NCBI RefSeq assembly: GCF_000455445.1
Contig: NZ_HG417091.1
Span: 123,068-187,067, forward strand
Direction of reading: 5' to 3'
DNA: 64,000 nucleotides
Origin: Hoylesella timonensis 4401737 = DSM 22865 = JCM 15640
Lineage (GTDB): Bacteria > Bacteroidota > Bacteroidia > Bacteroidales > Bacteroidaceae
Of the stretch, positions 45,647-53,084 are shown one piece after another. The notes beneath the pieces are model-generated. The model saw only the letters and a program-made list of their open reading frames with translations. It ran no database searches and was not told the origin of the DNA. Each line of letters starts with the position of its first letter. The first letter of the stretch is position 1. The position numbers were made by a program, and so were the translations under genes.

Positions 45647-46765
45647 TTATGCCTCCTTGCGCTTCAAGGTTATCTTGTCCACCACCTGACACATCTGCTG
45701 CGCTGCTATCTTGGAATAGATTTGTGTGGTGGTAATGTTCTTATGTCCGAGATAGGCTTGGATGACAGCCATGTCCGTTCCCATTTCCACGTGCAGGCTT
45801 CCGAAGCTGTGGCGGGTACAGTGAAAGGTGATTTTCTTGGTTATCCCTGCTGCCGTGAGCCACCGTTGGAGTGGTCCTTGCAGCATCTTGTCCTTGAAAT
45901 CCTCAAAGATAAGTCCCTCGCCCCGTTCTCCCAGCAGTCCATAGGCTTCATCACTGATGGGGTTATGCACTATTTCTTTGGTTTTCTGCATACGGGTGGT
46001 AACGAACATCCTGCCGTTGGTGTATGGTTGTATCTGCTGCCACGTGAGCTGTCTGATGTCGCTCTTTCTCAGTCCCGTAAGACAGGCGAAAAGAAAAGCT
46101 TTTTTCAAGACCTCCTCCTCACAGGGTGTTTCGGCAAGCCGTATCAGTTCCTCTTGGCTCAAATGCTCCCTGATGGTGGGAATGCACTCGATGCGGTCTA
46201 AGAAGCCGTTTGGGTTCTCCTTTATCTTCCTGTCACGGTAGGCGGTGTGCAGCACGGCACGGAAAGTTGACCAATAGCCTGCTGCGGAGTTGATGTGCAG
46301 CTTTTGGTTGGTGTGGATGGATTGGGGTGCATCAAGCAGGTATTCCATGAACTTGCGGCACAAATCCACATCCACCTCCTCAAAGGTGCATTTGCCGTTC
46401 ACGAACCGCTGGAAATGCTTGTATACGTGCTGCCACTTGATATTCTTGCGGTCAGCCAGTCCTTTGAAATAGGCAAGGAAATCGCCCTTCATCTTGGTCT
46501 TGTCAAAAAAGCCGTTGTTTTCATTGAAAATGGCTTCGTAGCGCTGGTTGCGCAGGATGACCGCTTTCTTCATCATGCGTGCGTTGAAGTCCCGTTCCTG
46601 CTGGTTTGCAGGTTTGGCGAAGATGTAAATTCCTAAGGCTTCACGTGTAATCACTCTCATGGTGACATTGTCACGGTAGCCGGGATAGTAGTCAAGGCAT
46701 AGTGAATACTGTGTCCCGTTCTTAATCTTGCGCTTACGCAAGGTAACTGTTTTGCATTTACTCAT
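45647..46765 (-). CDS. Tyrosine recombinase (integrase) of the mobilizable element
   Basis: A 372-residue phage-type integrase. It has an N-terminal arm-binding/SAM-like region (LAYFKGLADRKNIKWQHVYK near 95-114) and a catalytic domain. Visible are Arg in TGLRKSDIRQLTW near 230, the HxxR box HCTRHSFGSLH near 318, LGHKNITTTQIYSKI with the nucleophile Tyr near 351, and the following His/Lys-rich tail. The form matches Bacteroidetes integrases of conjugative and mobilizable elements. The upstream 46-bp block is shared with the excisionase-like gene. Confidence 0.93.
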   Translation of the reverse strand: MSKCKTVTLRKRKIKNGTQYSLCLDYYPGYRDNVTMRVITREALGIYIFAKPANQQERDFNARMMKKAVILRNQRYEAIFNENNGFFDKTKMKGDFLAYFKGLADRKNIKWQHVYKHFQRFVNGKCTFEEVDVDLCRKFMEYLLDAPQSIHTNQKLHINSAAGYWSTFRAVLHTAYRDRKIKENPNGFLDRIECIPTIREHLSQEELIRLAETPCEEEVLKKAFLFACLTGLRKSDIRQLTWQQIQPYTNGRMFVTTRMQKTKEIVHNPISDEAYGLLGERGEGLIFEDFKDKMLQGPLQRWLTAAGITKKITFHCTRHSFGSLHVEMGTDMAVIQAYLGHKNITTTQIYSKIAAQQMCQVVDKITLKRKEA

Positions 46766-46841
46766 AATAATTATGTTTTAATTGGTTGTATACATTTTGG
46801 AGTTGTATCCATGTTTCCGATGGCAAAGGAACAACGTGAAA

Positions 46842-46887
46842 TATCCGTGAATACCTCCACGATACATCATTTTGAAATAATTTTCGA
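46842..46887 (-). promoter_or_regulatory. Shared upstream block, copy at the integrase gene
   Basis: Partner of 44393-44438. It lies 77-122 bp upstream of the integrase start, just behind a TTCCTTTG promoter-like box near 46823-46830. Confidence 0.6.
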
Positions 46888-46906
46888 TAATCCCGATTTT
46901 TCACGG

Positions 46907-47842
46907 TTATTTGTTCCTTTCAGCCATGACACGCTCCACATCTGAGCGCAAAAGCAGGTTTTTCACACCCACCTTTATCTTTTCGATGTGCTTCACCTTG
47001 ACGATATGGCAGATGTTGGCTGACGAAAGACCATAGATTTGCTGCACCTGCTCAACGGTATAGTAGCGTTCATCGTTCACAAGGTCAGTTCTGCGGAGTT
47101 CGTTCAAATGTGATTTGGAGTAATAGGTACGCCCGTACTCTCTTTTAGTGGGTATCTTATGGCGATAGGTGTAGGCACGGAGTGCGGTCGGCTTCATGCC
47201 GAACAGTTCCTCCACCTCCTCGGTCAGTAGCCAGTCGGTAATTTCGCTAATATCAACTGCCACACCGAAAAACTCGTCAATATGCTTCTTGCTGTAATAG
47301 TTCTTTCCTGCGATACGGCAGATGGGGATATGGTTACGCTTGGCGGAAGTGTAAAGCCATGACTGCTTTACCTTAAAAAGGGACATCACCTCCTCGCCCG
47401 AATAGAAGTCCAACACTTCTTCGCTTTCCTTTTCCCTTTTTTCTCTTTTGGCAGGTAAGGAAGATGAAGATGATTTCCTTGGTGTGGAGGTGTTGCCGGG
47501 CAGGATGCGGTGATAGGGATTGCCCTCCAACATCTGCTCGATGTCGGCTCTGCGGATGAATGCCATGCGGTTGCTGATGCGTGAGGCTTTCAGCTTGCCG
47601 ATGGCTACAAGTTTGTAAATGTACTGTCGGGAACAGCCCATGAGGATGGCTGCTTTGGAAAAGGTGAGATACTCCTGATGCTGTATCTCCATCAAGGGTT
47701 GGGCGACTTTGAAGAGGTTGTTCTTCTGCATCACTCTGGCTCGTTTGGCTTCTGCCTGACAAGCCTCACTGCAATATCTTTGCATACCGCTTCGGGTTAC
47801 AAAGGACTTGCCGCAAAAACTGCATTTTCTGGTTGCTTTCAT
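46907..47842 (-). CDS. Multi-HTH DNA-binding protein with N-terminal zinc finger (TnpA-like position)
   Basis: A 311-residue protein. It starts with a small zinc knuckle (CSFCGKSFVTRSGMQRYC, then CQ). Three or four MerR/excisionase-like HTH units follow: FSKAAILMGCSRQYIYKLVA, VMSLFKVKQSWLYTSAKRNH, VEELFGMKPTALRAYTYRHK and VEQVQQIYGLSSANICHIVK. Serial HTH units of one type suggest binding to repeated or extended DNA sites. A target-selection or regulatory protein (TnpA) is known next to the integrase of Tn4555, from memory, and this may be its counterpart. Repeat-rich DNA lies just upstream. Confidence 0.8.
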   Translation of the reverse strand: MKATRKCSFCGKSFVTRSGMQRYCSEACQAEAKRARVMQKNNLFKVAQPLMEIQHQEYLTFSKAAILMGCSRQYIYKLVAIGKLKASRISNRMAFIRRADIEQMLEGNPYHRILPGNTSTPRKSSSSSLPAKREKREKESEEVLDFYSGEEVMSLFKVKQSWLYTSAKRNHIPICRIAGKNYYSKKHIDEFFGVAVDISEITDWLLTEEVEELFGMKPTALRAYTYRHKIPTKREYGRTYYSKSHLNELRRTDLVNDERYYTVEQVQQIYGLSSANICHIVKVKHIEKIKVGVKNLLLRSDVERVMAERNK

Positions 47843-47892
47843 ACCGTTTTATCGTTTAATGGTTCATTTCTTCAATCCTATATCTCTGAAAT

Positions 47893-48026
47893 GGTAAACG
47901 GATGTGAACGGAAGTCAACCATTGTCGCTTTTCTACACAGTGTGACTGTTTCCGCATATCGGGGCGGTTATTGTCGCTTGTCGTAAACGGTTGTAAACCC
48001 TTGTCAACTGTCTGCACGGTGTGACA
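47893..48026. repeat. Pair of iteron-like direct repeats at the right end of the element
   Basis: Two units about 89 bp apart share GTAAACGG-TGT-AAC-TCAAC followed by CAC-GTGTGAC (47894-47946 and about 47983-48025). TTGTCGCTT occurs twice between and beside them. They lie upstream of the multi-HTH gene, where integrase arm sites, a regulatory region or an origin would be expected. Confidence 0.5.
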
Positions 48027-48257
48027 AAAAACAAGCCCCGCAAATTCTCCACGTCAGAAATACGTCTCAAAAATATGTGGAAATTTGGGAAGCGACAAAT
48101 GGCAACCGAAAAGTGTTAAATTTTAGAATATGCTGGTAATTAAAGATTTACACTCGGATATTTCTGATTAGTTTTGGTTGTTCTATGGTTATAAATACGA
48201 TAAAATAAGTAAAAAGAATAAAAACTTTTTCATAGATTATTGACTATTTAAGTAATA

Positions 48258-48521
48258 TTACAAATACCAGTTCTCTAAAATCTTCTTCATCAAAGCGTTT
48301 GCATACTCTTTCGCTTCTTTCAGTGGAATTTCCTTGCGCTCATCATATCCCCAATCATTTACAAATTCCATATTCACGACAAACTCAGCTTCCTCTTTTT
48401 GGAAATTCTTAGCCCACTTATTGAACTCTGCAGAATCTTCTGCTTCAAATCCGTGAATGGAGTCGGTGATGTAATTTACAAGCCATTCTTGTAACTCTTT
48501 GTTGTTTTTAATGAAATCCAT
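48258..48521 (-). CDS. Small acidic protein, unknown function
   Basis: An 87-residue soluble protein (MDFIKNNKELQEWLVNYITD ... KKILENWYL), mostly helical and rich in Glu/Lys. A TATCTTTG promoter box at 48598-48605 on the same strand supports expression. The family is not recognised. It lies between the cfxA element and the MutS-like gene. Confidence 0.65.
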   Translation of the reverse strand: MDFIKNNKELQEWLVNYITDSIHGFEAEDSAEFNKWAKNFQKEEAEFVVNMEFVNDWGYDERKEIPLKEAKEYANALMKKILENWYL

Positions 48522-48597
48522 AGTTTCTTTATTTTTATATTTACTATTTTTCTATATGCACGACCATTATATATGATTGCTTAACATAAGTTATGGC

Positions 48598-48605
48598 AAA
48601 GATAG
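48598..48605 (-). promoter_or_regulatory. -7 box of the small acidic protein gene
   Basis: Reads TATCTTTG on the minus strand, 77 bp before the start codon. Confidence 0.55.
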
Positions 48606-48656
48606 TAAAAACTTTGAGAAAAGAGTTTTTTTAGAGGTTAGTAGTTTTTTATCCAA

Positions 48657-48700
48657 AATCGCTCATTAGGAAAAGCTTCTTGTCAATTTCTAATGACCGA
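48657..48700. repeat. Dispersed palindromic element, copy 2
   Basis: 44 bp matching 37161-37204 with five mismatches. Here the stem extends outward through CCAAA and TTTGG. It lies between divergent promoters. Confidence 0.7.
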
Positions 48701-48737
48701 TTTGGAATGAAAGATTGTTAATAGCCGAATTTGCGCG

Positions 48738-48767
48738 TTTGCTAATTCCTGAAAAGCATTACCTTTG
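48738..48767 (+). promoter_or_regulatory. Promoter of the MutS-like gene
   Basis: TTTG at 48738-48741 and TACCTTTG at 48760-48767, 18 bp apart. Confidence 0.6.
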
Positions 48768-48852
48768 TAGAGATATTTACTTTTGATAACTTACAGCATT
48801 GATTGAATGTTGAGAAGACTCAATACACTTTTAGCTGTAAATATTTTAACAC

Positions 48853-50637
48853 GTGATGAATAATTTGAAATCATATTATCTCGAAAAGGAACAACAACTG
48901 GCGGCTACCATTAGACAACTCAAAAGGAAAAACAAATGGTTTGTTGCTGGAGAAATATTTACCTTTGTCGTATTCTTAGGTTTTTTGGTAGGGTACACCA
49001 TTATAGATTGGGGGAATGTTTTGCTGATACTGTCCTTCGTATCGTTGGGTGTGTATGCACTGGTGCGTTATTATGATGTGAAAAACGAGCGAACGATTCA
49101 TTATCAAGAGGCACTTCGCAAGGTATATGCGCACGAACTACAATATCTCTCGAGAGACTTTTCGTGCTTCGATGAAGGAGAACGGTACGTGGATGCACGC
49201 CATCCGTTTACGTTCGATCTGGATGTGTTTGGGAAAGACTCGTTGTTTCAGCGCATCAACCGCACGGTGACCACGGGCGGTAGTGACTGGCTGGCGGTTC
49301 AACTGTCATCGGTTGCCAATCGGTCTGCACGTGCCGATGCTGTTGATGAGTTGGCAGCCATGGAGTCATGGCGAGCCACATTCATGGCGTTAGGCGCTGA
49401 CGGAAGAATTGATTCTGCCTTGATACGGCAGGCACTGCAAGAGATAAAATCGTTGCAGATACCCACTTTTGCCGCGAGACGATGGACTTTCGTACTGGTG
49501 TGGCTGCTCATAGTCGGACTGTTTGCAGCTGTCGTGGCATCCGTGGCAGGCTGGGTGAGTGCCCAACTGCCCTTATGGTGGGGTATCTTGCATTTCTTCG
49601 GTGTGTTTTTTGTTTGTTCGGGTGCTTGCAGAGTCATTAGTAAGGTGGTCGACAAGTTGCATGCACAGTTGCAGGTCTATGTAAAGTTGATACGACAGGT
49701 GAGTGAGACAACGGCCTTTACCACGCCTCAAAACGCAGCCATTGTCAATGTGTTGCAAGGCGCAAGACAGTCGTTCGACCAGCTGAATGATATCCTGAAC
49801 GGCTTGGACAGGCGTGGCAACATCCTTGGACTCTTCCTGATGGATGCGTTGTTCTTGAGCGATTACTTCTTGGTGCGTCGTTTCCTGCGGTGGCAACGAC
49901 AGTATTTAGGTCAAGTAACTGTGTGGATAGATGCCATTAGCGAGATGGATGGACTGGTGAGTATGGCGACTTTTCGTTACAACGAGCCACAAGCGGGTAG
50001 GGCAGAAGTGGTAGCGAGCGAGGAAATGGTGTACGAGGCAGTGGGGCTGTACCACCCTTTCTTGGGCGCAAAGGCGGTGCGCAACGATTTTACATTGCAG
50101 CATCGTCACTATTATATCATTACGGGAGCCAACATGGCAGGTAAGAGTACTTTCCTTAGAGCGTTGGGTATCAACTACATCTTGGCAATGAACGGCATGC
50201 CTGTGTTTGCCACATCGCTGCGTGTGTCAGCATTTAGCCTATTCAGTAGTATGCGTACCACCGACGACTTAGCGCATGGCATCTCTTATTTCAATGCCGA
50301 ATTGCTGCGTCTGAAACAACTTCTTACGGCGTGTCAGCACAATTCGCAAACGCTGATTATTCTGGATGAGATATTGAAAGGAACTAACTCGGCGGACAAG
50401 CTCAATGGTTCGCGCCTGTTTTTACAAGCGGTGTCAGCATTGCCCGTGACGGGTGTCATTGCCACACACGATTTGGAATTGTCGAAAATGGAGGGAGAAC
50501 GTTTTCACAATTATTGCTTCGAGATAGCATTGGGCGTAAAAGTGTCTTACTCGTACAAAGTAACGCCCGGCGTGGCGCATAACCAAAATGCCACCTTCTT
50601 GTTAAGGGAAATATTAGAAACAATAATTGATGTGTAG
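48853..50637 (+). CDS. Membrane-anchored MutS-family ATPase
   Basis: A 594-residue protein. Two membrane segments near the N-terminus (about 34-52 and 57-73) and two more at about 211-259 (VLVWLLIVGLFAAVVASVAG; WGILHFFGVFFVCSGACRV) flank a region resembling the MutS lever/clamp helices. The C-terminus is a MutS ATPase: Walker A TGANMAGKSTFLRALG near 425, SSMRTTDDLAHGISYF near 457, Walker B LIILDEILKGTNS, and VIATHDLELSKME. There is no mismatch-recognition domain. Membrane anchoring makes ordinary mismatch repair unlikely; its role is unknown. It stands alone with its own promoter. Confidence 0.88.
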   Translation: MMNNLKSYYLEKEQQLAATIRQLKRKNKWFVAGEIFTFVVFLGFLVGYTIIDWGNVLLILSFVSLGVYALVRYYDVKNERTIHYQEALRKVYAHELQYLSRDFSCFDEGERYVDARHPFTFDLDVFGKDSLFQRINRTVTTGGSDWLAVQLSSVANRSARADAVDELAAMESWRATFMALGADGRIDSALIRQALQEIKSLQIPTFAARRWTFVLVWLLIVGLFAAVVASVAGWVSAQLPLWWGILHFFGVFFVCSGACRVISKVVDKLHAQLQVYVKLIRQVSETTAFTTPQNAAIVNVLQGARQSFDQLNDILNGLDRRGNILGLFLMDALFLSDYFLVRRFLRWQRQYLGQVTVWIDAISEMDGLVSMATFRYNEPQAGRAEVVASEEMVYEAVGLYHPFLGAKAVRNDFTLQHRHYYIITGANMAGKSTFLRALGINYILAMNGMPVFATSLRVSAFSLFSSMRTTDDLAHGISYFNAELLRLKQLLTACQHNSQTLIILDEILKGTNSADKLNGSRLFLQAVSALPVTGVIATHDLELSKMEGERFHNYCFEIALGVKVSYSYKVTPGVAHNQNATFLLREILETIIDV

Positions 50638-50712
50638 TGAGGTGTGTCTCTCTTATTTTGTGTTTTTGTGTAACACGAGGTATAACCTAAGGTAAATTTG
50701 ATAAAATAAAAA

Positions 50713-50823
50713 ATCCCCACCACCAGTATGTATTGAATAACCTTTGTTTTATGGTGCACAGAAGGTGATGTTTCTATGCACGTTTTCCTATGTACATCTT
50801 TAATACATTCTATGGGTGGGGAT
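50713..50823. ncRNA. Structured convergent intergenic region (terminator or RNA element)
   Basis: An outer stem of about 20 bp (50713-50734 with 50802-50823, starting ATCCCCACC/GGTGGGGAT) encloses an inner hairpin GTGCA-AGAA/TTCT-TGCAC with one mismatch near 50754-50781. It fills the gap between the convergent MutS-like and leucine-rich-repeat genes. It may serve as a bidirectional terminator; a separate RNA is possible. Confidence 0.45.
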
Positions 50824-50834
50824 AAATGAGTGTG

Positions 50835-51827
50835 TTATTTAACTAAAACTTTTTTCCCGTTGATGATATAAACGCCACGTTGCAATGTGTTGACTGTTTG
50901 TGCATCAGCATGGTTCATGTATCTCTTGCCAGTGATGTCGTACACACCAACCTTTCCCTGAGACGCCTTAACACCACGGATACCAGTAGCAATGTTATTG
51001 GCTGCATTTTTCCAGCCGTTTGCGCTTCTGTATTTATCCTCGCTTCCTGCGGGTACTTCCAATACGAAATTCTCATCAAAGCCAGTGAAAATGTCTACCC
51101 ATTCAACAGGATCTGTTTTCTTCTCACCTGTTATAAAATCGTATACGCCACTTATTGTCTTGGGAGGCTCTACTGCACTACATACGGCTTTCTTCACACC
51201 ACAGGAAGAAAATGCACCCTCGTCTTCACCTTCGAAGGTTTTGAGTGTCTTTGGCAAGTACACCTCTTCACATTGAGCATTGTGAGCAAAAGCTCCCATG
51301 CCAATTGTTTCTACTTGTGTTTGTGAAAGATCTACCTTTTTAAGATTGCAGTTGTAGAATGCTTTAGTACTCACTTCCTTCAGACTCTTTGGGAAAGTAA
51401 CAGTTTCCAAAGCATTACATTCCTCAAAAGCACTCTCGTCAATCATGGAGATGTTGTCAGGTAATATTATGGATTTGAGAGCAGTACAATGTTTGAAACA
51501 TTCTTTTCTAAGTGTCGTCAGTGAATTTGGTAATTTTACTTCCGTAAGGCTTGAACAATCCCAGAAGATGTATTCGCCAAGGCTTGTTACCCCCTCTTCC
51601 ACAACTACCTTTTTGATTAAGGTACGGTCTAATGTGTGGTTGTCTGTTCCCCACGCATACCCTGAGTTACCATCTGCGTGTTCCATCTCTCCAGTTCCGC
51701 TAATGGTAAGTGTGCCATCATCAGTAAACGTCCATTTCAAATTATCACCAATAGTGCCGTTTACGTTGCCTGCGAATGCACCCATGCAAACGAACAGGCT
51801 CATTGTTAACATGTAAATTTTTCTCAT
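50835..51827 (-). CDS. BspA-like leucine-rich-repeat surface protein
   Basis: A 330-residue secreted protein with a signal peptide (MRKIYMLTMSLFVCMGAFAG). It has an N-terminal Ig-like segment (DNLKWTFTDDGTLTISGTGE) and about five LRR_5 repeats (SLTEVKLPNSLTTLRKECFK, ALKSIILPDNISMIDESAFE, ALETVTFPKSLKEVSTKAFY). The C-terminal domain VGVYDITGKRYMNHADA...GVYIINGKKVLVK resembles a surface-sorting domain. BspA-type LRR proteins bind host or bacterial surfaces. It is the last gene of the minus-strand locus that starts with the TonB-dependent receptor. Confidence 0.88.
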   Translation of the reverse strand: MRKIYMLTMSLFVCMGAFAGNVNGTIGDNLKWTFTDDGTLTISGTGEMEHADGNSGYAWGTDNHTLDRTLIKKVVVEEGVTSLGEYIFWDCSSLTEVKLPNSLTTLRKECFKHCTALKSIILPDNISMIDESAFEECNALETVTFPKSLKEVSTKAFYNCNLKKVDLSQTQVETIGMGAFAHNAQCEEVYLPKTLKTFEGEDEGAFSSCGVKKAVCSAVEPPKTISGVYDFITGEKKTDPVEWVDIFTGFDENFVLEVPAGSEDKYRSANGWKNAANNIATGIRGVKASQGKVGVYDITGKRYMNHADAQTVNTLQRGVYIINGKKVLVK

Positions 51828-51919
51828 ACTATAAAAACATTAAATTAAACATATTTAGGTAAAACCTATTTCATGAAGTTTAGCAAGAGAAGGCAGGCAT
51901 TTATAATGCCCATGCCTTC

Positions 51920-53026
51920 TTATTTCGTAGGTACAACTACTTTCTTGACCTCAAAGTCAACCGATGAGTTGTTTGTATCGGATAATCTTTTTCCATTGAA
52001 ACGTCGAGTAATCATCTTGCCTGCACCAACGTCTATCTTGTCATCAGCCTTTTCGTAAACGCCATTCCAACCTTTGTCCAGTGTACCCGATATAGGGAAA
52101 CTTTTTTCAGTAGTAGCTCCTTTGAACCTTACGTTTACAGCATCTACGACCCATTGGTTCGGTAAGAACATGAGAATTTGTGAATGTGAGTGATGTCCAC
52201 TCTCGTTCCACATGACATAGCGTCCATACTTTGCCGTCGGCTCTTCAATTTCTTTTAGCAACGCTTCATTTAGCTTGGCATTGTTCATATTCTCTTTTAT
52301 CTTCTCGATAGGTTCTGCCAAACGTATCAGCGCAATGGTGAAGTTTCGCTCAAATCCGAAAGGTACATACTCATCATCGTCTTCATCCCATACTCCGACT
52401 TTCGATTTGTCCTCTTTCATTCGTTTTTCCTGTTCTTTGTCGTTTTCCTTACAATAGAGGAACGTCATGTGTGGAACGTTTTCGTTACCATTCTGTCCCC
52501 ATTCAAAGTCGGCTTTGGAAAGGTCGATCAGCTTTTCGATACCTTTGTATTTGGTTGGATCTTCTCCATTCTCTGTCAAATACTTCTTGTATCCTTCCGC
52601 ATGATTGATGGCTCTCATAGCAATAACAATAGTTTTGCCTGCTTTTACGGTGTATGACATGCCACTTTTATCTTTGGGGAAGCCAATCATATTGGAAACC
52701 CCAAACCCTTTCAGCCTATAATCGCAATTAGGCTTTTCAAAATTGACTTTGTCTACGGCGTTGTACTGACATAGTGCCAGGGCCATATTCTCAAGACTTA
52801 TGTCATGGTTGGTTGGATTGTAGACGGAAATAAACTTGTCATCCGTTTCTTCAGATTTATTGCCGTAGGGTGTCTTCACGAAGTCTCCAGCATAGTAAAT
52901 GTCTTTTATAATCAGGTCCGTGCTTTCTGTCTCTGCGGTATTTTTCTTTTCTTCTGGTTGTCCGTCACGTGTACAGTTTGCTAGAAGCGCAATTGTTGCC
53001 AATGCGCATAGCATCATCTTCTTCAT
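51920..53026 (-). CDS. DUF4876-type lipoprotein, copy 1
   Basis: A 368-residue lipoprotein (MKKMMLCALATIALLANC, acylated Cys18). The mature part begins STDLIIKDIYYAGDFVKTPY and has the DUF4876 hallmark FISVYNPTNHDISLENMALA, an Ig-like/lamin-tail type domain. The C-terminus carries KMITRRFNGKRLSDTNNSSV. DUF4876 proteins are surface lipoproteins of Bacteroidetes often found beside TonB-dependent receptors; their function is unknown to me. It is a paralogue of the next gene upstream (gap 58 bp). Confidence 0.8.
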   Translation of the reverse strand: MKKMMLCALATIALLANCTRDGQPEEKKNTAETESTDLIIKDIYYAGDFVKTPYGNKSEETDDKFISVYNPTNHDISLENMALALCQYNAVDKVNFEKPNCDYRLKGFGVSNMIGFPKDKSGMSYTVKAGKTIVIAMRAINHAEGYKKYLTENGEDPTKYKGIEKLIDLSKADFEWGQNGNENVPHMTFLYCKENDKEQEKRMKEDKSKVGVWDEDDDEYVPFGFERNFTIALIRLAEPIEKIKENMNNAKLNEALLKEIEEPTAKYGRYVMWNESGHHSHSQILMFLPNQWVVDAVNVRFKGATTEKSFPISGTLDKGWNGVYEKADDKIDVGAGKMITRRFNGKRLSDTNNSSVDFEVKKVVVPTK

Positions 53027-53084
53027 TTGTTTGTCTTCTTTATATCAATGATTGTTGTTTAGTTATCCTTGTACGTCTCAACTC

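Larger units (their letters stand above)
38445..48130. mobile_element. cfxA mobilizable element (Tn4555-like layout), ends approximate
   Basis: The region carries, in order, cfxA, a Pre/MobV relaxase with a hairpin-rich oriT-like leader, a Toprim primase, a RepA/DnaB-like ATPase, an excisionase-like HTH gene, a membrane protein gene, a tyrosine integrase and a multi-HTH protein. This is the gene set of Bacteroides mobilizable transposons such as Tn4555, from memory. The left limit is set by the truncated Abi gene. The right limit is set by the end of repeat-rich non-coding DNA near 48.1 kb. No matching att direct repeats could be found by eye, so the borders are uncertain. Confidence 0.6.
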
